Assembly (NCBI RefSeq): GCF_000473225.1
Contig: NZ_AXBG01000028.1
Location: 1-57,777 of the forward strand
Direction of reading: 5' to 3'
Source of the DNA: Sedimentitalea nanhaiensis DSM 24252
GTDB lineage: Bacteria > Pseudomonadota > Alphaproteobacteria > Rhodobacterales > Rhodobacteraceae
Length of the DNA stretch: 57,777 nucleotides
Shown here one piece after another: positions 36,205-43,596 of this stretch. Position 1 is the stretch's first letter, and every line of letters begins with the position of its first letter. The translations under genes and the position numbers were made by a program. Under the pieces are notes generated by a model, which was not told where the DNA came from, searched no databases, and worked only from the letters and a program-made list of their open reading frames with translations.

Positions 36205-36749
36205 TCAAGATACCGCAAGGATATCTCCAGCAGAGCGTCGCCCTCGGCCAGCTCCAGATCCGCAGGCCCATTCAAAAACGCGGTATCGGCAACCGACAGC
36301 GCATCGCCCGCAACACGCGGGCTGCCATGAACGACGTGAATCGCCGTGATCCCGGCAGGCGGGGGGGTTACATCCCGCGCCGCCGGACCACGCAACAGGC
36401 GGACCGCGCCGTCGCAATGGGCCGGATCGAACATCAGGTTCAGATCGGTCAGCGGCCCGTCCAGCAGGCGCGCCGTGACGGGCAGGCCCCCATCGAACGC
36501 CACCGGCTTTAGCGGATCGGCGCGCAGGGTGCCATCCGTGTGCACAAGGTCCATGCCAGCGCCGGAGATAACGGTAAGGACTCGCCGCAGCCCCGCGAAA
36601 TTCGAGAAAGGCCCATCCCCGGCCACATCAGCCCGGCTCAGTCGCCATGCCGGGCCAAGGGCCGTCTTGCCTTCTGCGATATTGCGGGTGATGCCGCCGC
36701 CGTTCTTCCACGACACCTCCACTAGATCGACGCCCTTCAGCAGCTGCAT
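36165..36749 (-). CDS. hutD: HutD family protein
   Basis: A 194-residue cupin-like protein with the HutD signature VSWKNGGGITRNIAEG at the N-terminus and RLSRADVAGDGPFSNFAGLRRVLTVISG. HutD occurs in hut clusters and in Pseudomonas is thought to limit hut activity, perhaps by sensing formylglutamate. It is convergent with hutF (40-base overlap) and divergent from the formaldehyde dehydrogenase gene; the HutC operator at 36826 lies 77 bases upstream and could serve both. Confidence 0.93.
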   Translation of the reverse strand: MQLLKGVDLVEVSWKNGGGITRNIAEGKTALGPAWRLSRADVAGDGPFSNFAGLRRVLTVISGAGMDLVHTDGTLRADPLKPVAFDGGLPVTARLLDGPLTDLNLMFDPAHCDGAVRLLRGPAARDVTPPPAGITAIHVVHGSPRVAGDALSVADTAFLNGPADLELAEGDALLEISLRYLDQSAAITLCIAAR

Positions 36750-36825
36750 GATTTCTTCCTTTCATCCCAGATGACGCCAAATGCTTGACGGGGCCAGTCA
36801 CGCTTTCTACAGCGTGGTGACGCCT

Positions 36826-36843
36826 TATATGTCTATACATAAA
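36826..36843. promoter_or_regulatory. HutC operator before the formaldehyde dehydrogenase gene
   Basis: TATATGTCTATACATAAA, identical over 18 bases to the site before hutF. It ends 17 bases before the adhI ATG, the same placement as at hutF, and is 77 bases from the divergent hutD start. Confidence 0.8.
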
Positions 36844-36860
36844 TTCAAGTGAGATCTGCA

Positions 36861-37256
36861 ATGAGAACACGCGCCGCCGTGGCCCTCGAGGCCGGAAAAC
36901 CCATGGAGATCATGGAAGTGAACCTCGACGGCCCGAAAAAGGGCGAGGTTTTGGTCGAGATCAAGGCAACTGGTCTGTGCCATACCGACGATTTCACCCT
37001 CTCGGGCGCCGATCCCGAGGGCGCGTTCCCGGCGATCCTCGGCCATGAGGGCGCGGGCGTCGTCGTCGAAGTGGGCGAGAGCGTGACCTCGCTCGAGGTG
37101 GGCGATCATGTGATCCCGCTCTACACGCCCGAATGCCGCGAGTGCGAGTATTGCCTGAACCCCAAGACGAACCTCTGCCAGTCGATTCGCGCGACCCAAG
37201 GGCAGGGTGTGAGGGAGTGGGCAAAACTTGGGGGTCATGCGGCTGCTCTTTGGTAG
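36861..37256 (+). pseudogene. S-(hydroxymethyl)glutathione dehydrogenase, truncated by an IS
   Basis: The first 116 residues are a class III alcohol dehydrogenase (glutathione-dependent formaldehyde dehydrogenase): [17 protein letters not shown], the catalytic zinc ligands in [13 protein letters not shown] and LGHEGAGVV, the structural zinc cluster [15 protein letters not shown], and SIRATQGQG, typical of class III. At 37211 the ISKra4-type element begins and the frame runs into unrelated sequence, ending at 37256. The intact enzyme is about 370 residues and makes S-formylglutathione. Its place behind a HutC operator suggests that formaldehyde is made when the hut genes are on. The lost activity could be supplied by another copy in the cell. 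Confidence 0.88.
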
Positions 37257-38657
37257 GTTCCGGTTAGCCGACCGTCGAGAACGGCGGCGCGGACAACAGC
37301 CACCCGGTGGGCTCCCTTGGGTGACCATCTCATGCGGCGTCGCTTTCCCATGCGGGTGTTGCCGATGTCGTCCACGCAGCCCTCAGCCCGGGACGAAGAA
37401 ATCGGAAGACCCGTGCGGTACCGCCGACCATAGTCGGTCAGGCTGTCCATGTTGTTCGCAAGGTAGGAATAGAGGTCTCGGCACCGGGCTTGCACCCGCC
37501 GGACGGCTTCAGTTGCCACGCGGTCATCTGTACCCAGCCGGGCGCAATCGACCATCAACCATTGCAGACTGGTCGTGGCAGTCAGGACTTTTCCATGCCA
37601 CAGGTACCATCGCAGCGCTTCGGCCGGACGTTTGAACAGCACTGGAATGCCGGAAAAGCCCCTGACCTGCAGCAGGCCCTTCACCGCGTTCTCGATGTGC
37701 TGAATACGCATCGAAATGTGCCACCAGTCGAGGATGTGGCGGACCTTTCCACCGACTGCGCCGCGCACGAGGTTTGGCAGGGCGGGTTCCCCGTCCGAGA
37801 TCACCGTGACGGTTTTTCCGCGATCCCAACCGAGAGCCCTCAAGTCCTGGCGAAGCTGGCTGGCAGGTGACAGCACCGCCTGTTGAACAAGGCCAAAGCG
37901 GCGGCACTTGTCGTGGCTTTCGATCTTGCCCACCACAACATCGAGGTGTCGTTTCTGGTATTCCGGTCTGCATCGGATATGCGCGCCGTCCAAGAAAACC
38001 GTCAACGCAGGCGGATCTTCGACGGCCGCCGCAACCACCGGCTCAGTTTGCTCAATGGCGTCGATGTTCCTTGCGACTTTGCCAAGACGGTTGCGCACCG
38101 ATGTATTCACCTGCTTCGCGCAAGGCACAAAGGTTTCCAAGATTCGTGCCGCTTCCCGGAAAGAATATCGTGCCCCGAGTTCAGCCTGAAGGCGTTACAT
38201 TTCCGGGGTCGAGCGGTCCGGAAAAAAGCGAGCGAGAGGCGAAAGCGGTCCGCCTAAGACAACATCGGATTTAGCATTGCAGGCGCAACAGCGAATCCGC
38301 GGCGCTTTGACCTTGAACCTGCCGAAAAGTGTGTCGAGCACACGCGACCGATAATCATGTATAGCCCGTACCCCGTCGCAGTCCGGACAGATCCTGCTGG
38401 CTGCGGAAATTTCCTCAATCTGGTCGCGCAGGATCGCATTCTGCAATTGCCGCAGGATGATCTTCGCATCTTCGAGCAACAACCCGAACCCCTCAGGCTG
38501 CGTCCGCCGAAACGGGCGGGATAGATAGCCGACACGATGCCGCTTTGTGGTTCCGTTCTCAAATGTTGTCTCGACAATAATCCGCACTTCCATGGCAGTT
38601 CCCTTCTCAATGAACCACCAACATACACAGACACCCCCAAGTTTTGCCCACTCCCTC
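37211..38657 (-). mobile_element. ISKra4-type insertion sequence
   Basis: Perfect 25-bp terminal inverted repeats lie at 37211-37235 and 38633-38657; the inner part reads GTGGGCAAAACTTGGGGGT. The element is 1447 bases with one transposase frame. Its left end interrupts the formaldehyde dehydrogenase gene and its right end touches an orphan tni-type transposon end. No target duplication is seen, so sequence has probably been deleted next to the IS. Confidence 0.85.
37235..38593 (-). pseudogene. ISKra4-family transposase with an in-frame stop
   Basis: The frame starts MEVRIIVETTFENGTTKRHR at 38593 and contains a zinc-finger-like pair (ICPDCDG, then RCCACNAK). A TAA at 38195-38197 interrupts it. 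The same frame continues without shift as RLQAELGARYSFREAARIL, then the core TVFLDGAHIRCRPEYQKRHLDVVVG, SDGEPALPNLVRG and WHISMRIQHIENAVKGL, and ends inside the left terminal repeat. Without the stop it would be one protein of about 450 residues, the normal family size. A CAA-to-TAA change would explain the stop. The copy is probably inactive unless read through. Confidence 0.82.
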
Positions 38658-38658
38658 G

Positions 38659-38685
38659 CGTCTCAGATTTAAGGGCAACGCGACA
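38659..38685. repeat. Orphan right end of a tni-type transposon
   Basis: These 27 bases match 14383-14409, the right end of the tni transposon, with one difference and in the same orientation. There is no tni gene nearby. It lies directly between the IS right end and the esterase gene, marking the right boundary of the hut island. Confidence 0.8.
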
Positions 38686-38689
38686 AGAG

Positions 38690-39430
38690 CTATTCTGCGG
38701 TCAGAAAATTTGTAAGTTCCTGTACAATCAAGTCTCGATCATTATCCAGAGTAGCCACGTGATAAGAATTTTCGAGCCAGCAAAAGGTGATGGAACGAGA
38801 GGCAACTGCGCCTTCGATCCGTTTGCCGTTCTTAGAACTGACGACATGATCCGTACGCGATTGTAGGATCAACAAAGGTTTGTCGAGCAGTGGCAACATT
38901 TGCCCTGTTGCAGTCACCAAAACATACCGTTCTTGGGCAACGGAATTTGGTATGCGATCATAGCAGATCTCTTTGTTGTCAAGGTTCTTAATGTCCGAAC
39001 CGATGCCAGGATGATAATCCTCCGCGCAGCCTTCAAAAAACGCTTTCATTTGTTGCGGTGAATAGAGGCCCGTTGACCCGTTGATTGTGGCAACTCGATC
39101 AACTAGATCACCGCGCCGGATCGACAGGTTCAACGCAATCGTCCCGCCTAACGACAACCCTGCGATGCAAACGGTAGTACACCGTGCGCTTAGCGCCTCC
39201 AGCGCGTCCTCTGCAGAATTCAACCAATCGCGAAAACCAGTTTGGGCAAAATCCTCTGGCGTCGTCCCATGCCCGGCAAGCAAGGGGGCCATCACCGTGG
39301 CACCGGAAAGCGCGTGCAATCGGTGGCCCACATAGCGCACACTTTGCGGCGTGCTGGTAAAGCCATGCAGCAACAAGACACCGCAACGGGATCCTTCAAG
39401 AAGAAAAGGCGCGGTGCTGTCGTTTTCCAT
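38690..39430 (-). CDS. Alpha/beta hydrolase (carboxylesterase Est30-like)
   Basis: A 246-residue cytosolic serine hydrolase. GVLLLHGFTSTPQSVRYVGHRL gives the oxyanion region, the nucleophile elbow is GLSLGGT, the acid is Asp in SRTDHVVSS and the base is His in NSYHVATLDND. The small cap and motif spacing match Est30-type carboxylesterases/monoacylglycerol lipases. It follows the LysR gene on the same strand (86-base gap), opposite to the TRAP operon, so it may act on the transported ester. Its stop lies four bases from the orphan transposon end, so the C-terminus just escaped disruption. Confidence 0.85.
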   Translation of the reverse strand: MENDSTAPFLLEGSRCGVLLLHGFTSTPQSVRYVGHRLHALSGATVMAPLLAGHGTTPEDFAQTGFRDWLNSAEDALEALSARCTTVCIAGLSLGGTIALNLSIRRGDLVDRVATINGSTGLYSPQQMKAFFEGCAEDYHPGIGSDIKNLDNKEICYDRIPNSVAQERYVLVTATGQMLPLLDKPLLILQSRTDHVVSSKNGKRIEGAVASRSITFCWLENSYHVATLDNDRDLIVQELTNFLTAE

Positions 39431-39516
39431 ATGGCTTTCAATCCTGTCATTCGTCCGTTTCGTTCGAAATCAAGTTTTGCAGGCCGAAAAACAAATAGAG
39501 ATATACGATCAGCCGA

Positions 39517-40428
39517 TCACGGTTGGCGATCAGTCACACTTGCCTGCGATGCATATTGCGCGCGAAACAAACGCAATAGGGACGTATCTGCCGCAGCGCT
39601 CCAGGCGATCGCAATCGAAAGCTCGGCATCAAGCTCCTCAAGCGGCATAATCCGCAGTGCACGAGGCATCGCCGACTCTGCTGTGATCGGATGGAAGGTA
39701 TATCCACGCCCGTCCGCGACGCGTTGCAGGATCACGTGAATATCCCATGCCTCGTCCTCGACGATCGGCGTGAAGCCCGATTGTTCAAATGCGTCATCCA
39801 ACAGCGCGCGATACGCCCGCCAATTCTCGCGGACACCCATGATAAACGGTGCAGCGCGCAGCGCGTCCAACGTCATGTCAGCAGCGTCATGCGGCGCGAC
39901 CAAGCCGATGGGCGAGGTCCAGACAACACGCTGCGAAATGCCCGGATCACGCACCGTGTCATGCGCCATCAAAAAACCCAAATCAATCGCACCAGTTTTG
40001 ATGTTGCGCATCATGGTGTCGGTCGACATGACGTGCATTTCCACTTGAACGCCTGGATAAAGTGCCTGAAACGTTTCGAGCCCATCTGACAACTGAGTGG
40101 ACGTGGCCAAGGCCGAATAGCCGATAATGATATGGCCCCTATCGCCCACCCCATTTCGCCGCGACGCGCGAATGGTGCGTTCAAACTGGGCCACGGTCTG
40201 ACGCGCATCGTCTAGAAACCGCTTCCCGTTTTCACTGATCTCAACGGTTTTGGTGCCTCGAACAAAGATCTCAAACCCCATGTCTTCTTCGGTATCGCGC
40301 ACGGTTTTCGAAATAGCTGGCTGGGCGATGTTGAGCATTTCAGCTGCGGCACGAAAGCCCCCCGCATCCGCAACAGCGAGCGCATAGCGCAAATGCCGGA
40401 TCCCAAGGCTTGATGGTTTGTTCTGCAT
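39517..40428 (-). CDS. LysR-family regulator of the TRAP cluster
   Basis: A 303-residue LysR protein: HTH LRYALAVADAGGFRAAAEMLNIAQPAISKTVRDTEEDMGFEIF, then a full effector domain (GHIIIGYSALATSTQLSDGLETFQALYPGVQVEMHVM). It is divergent from the TRAP transporter operon (about 140 bases between starts) and upstream of the esterase gene. It most likely controls both; the inducer is unknown. Confidence 0.9.
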   Translation of the reverse strand: MQNKPSSLGIRHLRYALAVADAGGFRAAAEMLNIAQPAISKTVRDTEEDMGFEIFVRGTKTVEISENGKRFLDDARQTVAQFERTIRASRRNGVGDRGHIIIGYSALATSTQLSDGLETFQALYPGVQVEMHVMSTDTMMRNIKTGAIDLGFLMAHDTVRDPGISQRVVWTSPIGLVAPHDAADMTLDALRAAPFIMGVRENWRAYRALLDDAFEQSGFTPIVEDEAWDIHVILQRVADGRGYTFHPITAESAMPRALRIMPLEELDAELSIAIAWSAAADTSLLRLFRAQYASQASVTDRQP

Positions 40429-40568
40429 GAAATGCCCTCTCTGGCTGAGACTGATAACGAAATGCGATCAACCGATCAAGCAATGGTATTTGCCTGTAGC
40501 TGCTGGGCAAGAAAAGAAAGGAGCCGGAGGCATGCGCATGCAATTTGCGTGGCATGAAGGGGGGAAAG

Positions 40569-41081
40569 ATGGAAACGGCATTTCGACGCTTGACGCAAAC
40601 GCTGATGTACCTAGGCGGCGCGGGTCTGCTTTTTATGATGCTGCATGTGACGCTGGATGTCGTATTAAAGGTCGCGTTCAATGCCCCCATCCAGGGCACG
40701 GTCGAGATTTCATCCTATTACTACATGGTTGGTATCGTCATGCTTCCCATGGCGCTTGTCGAATTAGAGGATGACCAAATCAGCGTTGATTTGTTGTTCA
40801 ACCTCTTCCCGGCACCGCTTCAGAAAGTTTGTCTGCTGCTTACGCTGATGGCGACAGCCGCCGTTCTGGCTGTGATTGCATGGCGCACAGGGCAGGACGC
40901 CATCCGCGCCTTTCGTGTGGGCGAAGTGGTGATGGGCAGTCGAGAGATCATCGTCTGGCCCGCCCGTTGTATGCTGCCCCTTGGTTTCACGCTGGCTGCG
41001 ATAGCCGCTTTACTGCGCGTGATCATGGTAATTCAGGGAAAAACCGTGACGCGAAACACCACTGACGAGGCCGCGGGATGA
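40569..41081 (+). CDS. TRAP transporter small permease (DctQ type)
   Basis: About 170 residues with four membrane helices, starting METAFRRLTQTLMYLGGAGLLFMMLHVTLDVVLKVAFNAPIQGTVEISSYYYMVGIVMLPMAL, the DctQ pattern. Of three in-frame ATGs the one at 40569 is preceded by AAGGGGGGAAAG and is preferred. It overlaps the large permease start by four bases (ATGA). Confidence 0.9.
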   Translation: METAFRRLTQTLMYLGGAGLLFMMLHVTLDVVLKVAFNAPIQGTVEISSYYYMVGIVMLPMALVELEDDQISVDLLFNLFPAPLQKVCLLLTLMATAAVLAVIAWRTGQDAIRAFRVGEVVMGSREIIVWPARCMLPLGFTLAAIAALLRVIMVIQGKTVTRNTTDEAAG

Positions 41082-42388
41082 GTGCACTTATGATTGGTTG
41101 GGCCGGTGTTGCCGCCCTGTTCGCGCTGCTTTCGATCCGCACGCCGATTGGTGTGGCACTGATGATTGTCTCAATTATTGGCATCACCGTAATGACAAAT
41201 CTGACGGCGGCTTTTGGTATTATCAGCGCGTTGCCCTTCAGCTTTATCGGGGATTGGTCGCTGACGGCCATTCCGATGTTTCTCTTGATGGGCTTTATCG
41301 CAGCCAGTACCGGCCTGACGGCAGGTGCCTTTGATCTGTTGCGGATGCTGCTGGCGCGGGTACCAGGTGGCTTGGCCTCGGCCAGTGTCGGGGCATGCGG
41401 TCTTTTCGCTGCTGCCTCGGGCTCGAGCATTGCCACGACCGCTGCCATGTCGCGCATCGCTGTGCCCGAAATGCTGCGGGCAAACTATCACCCTTCATTG
41501 GCTACAGGAGTGGTGGCCGCATCCGGCACATTGGGCTCACTCATCCCGCCGTCCATCCTTATGGTGCTCTACGGGATTTTTACTGAGCAATCTATAGGCC
41601 AGCTTTTCATTGCAGGACTGATCCCAGGTGTTGTTTCCGCGCTTGTTTATATGGGTATGATCACGGTGCGCTGCACGCTGAAACCGTCGCTCGCACCGCC
41701 GGTTAAAAACCCCTTCGCATGGCCACAATTTTGGACGCTTTTGCTATCCGTCTGGCCATTCCCAGTGCTGATCTTTGGCGTATTGGGTGGCATATTTGGC
41801 GGCTTTTTTACTCCAACCGAAGCGGGCAGCGTCGGGGCGTTTTTGGCCCTTTCCATTGCTGCGTTCCGCCGCAGCCTGACGCGCCAAGCCCTGGGCACGG
41901 CCATCCGCCAAACAGTGATCGCCACGTCGTCGATCTTCTTTCTGTCGATCGGTGCCATCATGTTCACCCGTTTTATGGGCCTGTCGGGCGTGCCGCGGGC
42001 ACTGGCTGACGGCATGCTGGCGGTGTCGGACAACCAAATCATCATCATCGTGATGATCGCGGTGCTGTTTGTCATCCTTGGCATGGTGATCGATTCAATC
42101 GGTCTGATGCTGCTAACCCTGCCCGTCCTGCTGCCGGTACTGGAAGCGGCGGATGTAAACCTGATTTGGTTCGGCATCATCACCATCAAACTGCTAGAGA
42201 TCGGTCTGGTCACGCCACCCGTGGGTTTGAATCTTTATGTCCTGCACGGCGCGCTGGCCGGGCGGGTAAAGCTTAAGGACATCATGTCCGGCACAACATG
42301 GTTCATCGCCATGGATCTATTGACCCTAATTCTGCTGATCGCTTTTCCCGCGATCAGCCTGTTCCTGCCGTCATTCATGACCAACTGA
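41078..42388 (+). CDS. TRAP transporter large permease (DctM type)
   Basis: A 436-residue polytopic membrane protein of the DctM family: RTPIGVALMIVSIIGI, AASGSSIATTAAMSRIAVPEMLRANYHPSLATGVVAASGTLGSLIPPSILMVLYG, TEAGSVGAFLAL and LEIGLVTPPVGLNLYVLHG. It forms the sodium-coupled channel of the TRAP system with the small permease. The binding protein follows 26 bases downstream. Confidence 0.95.
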   Translation: MSALMIGWAGVAALFALLSIRTPIGVALMIVSIIGITVMTNLTAAFGIISALPFSFIGDWSLTAIPMFLLMGFIAASTGLTAGAFDLLRMLLARVPGGLASASVGACGLFAAASGSSIATTAAMSRIAVPEMLRANYHPSLATGVVAASGTLGSLIPPSILMVLYGIFTEQSIGQLFIAGLIPGVVSALVYMGMITVRCTLKPSLAPPVKNPFAWPQFWTLLLSVWPFPVLIFGVLGGIFGGFFTPTEAGSVGAFLALSIAAFRRSLTRQALGTAIRQTVIATSSIFFLSIGAIMFTRFMGLSGVPRALADGMLAVSDNQIIIIVMIAVLFVILGMVIDSIGLMLLTLPVLLPVLEAADVNLIWFGIITIKLLEIGLVTPPVGLNLYVLHGALAGRVKLKDIMSGTTWFIAMDLLTLILLIAFPAISLFLPSFMTN

Positions 42389-42414
42389 CAAAATTTCAAC
42401 TGGAGGAGACGACC

Positions 42415-43536
42415 ATGAAAATATTTAAAACTCTCAGCGCGACGTTGCTTGGGCTGGCCATTGCCGCGCCTGCGGCAGCCGAAGAGTATAACGCAAACCA
42501 TTTCTTCGCCGAGCGGCATTCGATGGTGCGCGGCCCCTATGTGGACTTTGCCAAACGTGTGGCCGAACGCACTAATGGCGAGGTGACGTTCCGTGTGTTT
42601 TCCGCAGGCTCCTTGCTGCCGCCAGCCTCGTCCTTGCAGGGGGTACGCGATGGTGTGGCGCAGGTCAGCTATCATGCCGGTACCTACACCCCGGCCGAAC
42701 TGCCGATTGCCAACCTGATCGGCAACATGGCGTTCTACAATACCGATCCGATGGTCATGGCCTTTGCCTCGACCGAATTCGGACTGACATACCCCGCCGC
42801 CCTCGCAGAATGGGCTGACAATGGCGTTGTGTTCGGCGGTGGCTATTCAACATCGCAGTATTTCATGATGTGCAACACAGACGTTGAGACCCTAGCGGAT
42901 GTAAAAGGCAAGCGGATGCGCATGGCCGGTGGCGCTTGGTCCCGCTTTGCCGAATTTGTCGGTGCCGTTCCGGTTTCGATCCCGTCAAGCGAAATGTACA
43001 CCGGGCTTGACACAGGCTCGCTGGATTGCGCGGTTGCGGCTGCGGATGCCCTCGACAGCTTTAGCCTCAAGGATGTCGTCACCTCGATGAATACTCTCGC
43101 CATCGGCAACTACTACGCAGGGTTTGAATGGGGCTATAACGCAGGGTTTTGGCAGGGGCTGACCGCCGAACAGCGCCGCGTTCTGTTCGATGAAATGGCT
43201 TATGAGCTGGCGCAGCACCGCGTCGCCTTTGACGCCGATGTTGCCACAGCCGTCGCTTCGGCCAAGGACGCCGGCATGACTGTTCTGGACCCTGACGCGG
43301 CCTTGCAGCAAGCGTTGGCTGATTTCGTTGTCGCCGACGAAACCGCGCTGATCGAAAACGCAACATCGCGCGGTGTGGAAAACCCGGATCAAGTTCTGAC
43401 AGCTTTCAAAGGGATCATCGACCGCTGGGAAGCGCTGCTGAAAGATGTTGACCGTACCGACACGGAGGCACTCGCTGCATTGGCGCGCAGCGAAATCTAT
43501 GACCGGCTTGATGCTGATACCTACGGCGTCAACTGA
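42415..43536 (+). CDS. TRAP transporter substrate-binding protein (DctP type)
   Basis: A 373-residue periplasmic protein with a signal peptide (MKIFKTLSATLLGLAIAAPAAA) and the DctP-family fold (RGPYVDFAKRVAERTNGEVTFRVFSAGSLLPPASSLQGVRDGVAQV, then KGKRMRMAGG). In many TRAP systems an Arg in the RMRMAGG-like stretch binds a carboxylate, so an organic acid is likely. The ATG at 42415 follows TGGAGGAGACGACC. A strong hairpin follows its stop. Confidence 0.93.
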   Translation: MKIFKTLSATLLGLAIAAPAAAEEYNANHFFAERHSMVRGPYVDFAKRVAERTNGEVTFRVFSAGSLLPPASSLQGVRDGVAQVSYHAGTYTPAELPIANLIGNMAFYNTDPMVMAFASTEFGLTYPAALAEWADNGVVFGGGYSTSQYFMMCNTDVETLADVKGKRMRMAGGAWSRFAEFVGAVPVSIPSSEMYTGLDTGSLDCAVAAADALDSFSLKDVVTSMNTLAIGNYYAGFEWGYNAGFWQGLTAEQRRVLFDEMAYELAQHRVAFDADVATAVASAKDAGMTVLDPDAALQQALADFVVADETALIENATSRGVENPDQVLTAFKGIIDRWEALLKDVDRTDTEALAALARSEIYDRLDADTYGVN

Positions 43537-43547
43537 TCACTAATTCA

Positions 43548-43571
43548 GGGGGGCCATCGGCCCCCCTTTTT
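43548..43571 (+). terminator. Intrinsic terminator after the TRAP binding-protein gene
   Basis: GGGGGGCC-ATC-GGCCCCCC followed by TTTTT. It lies between the binding protein and the membrane hydrolase gene and would reduce or end transcription between them. Confidence 0.8.
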
Positions 43572-43596
43572 AATTAACGGAAGGGAGAGACAGAAC

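Larger units (their letters stand above)
14410..38685. mobile_element. Possible remnant of an outer tni-type transposon carrying the hut island
   Basis: A broken tniA (14438-15315) at one side and an orphan right end (38659-38685) at the other bracket the hut island and the ISKra4-type element. This could be a degraded transposon whose left end was replaced by the intact element. The missing tniB/tniQ and lack of a left end leave other histories open. Confidence 0.4.
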
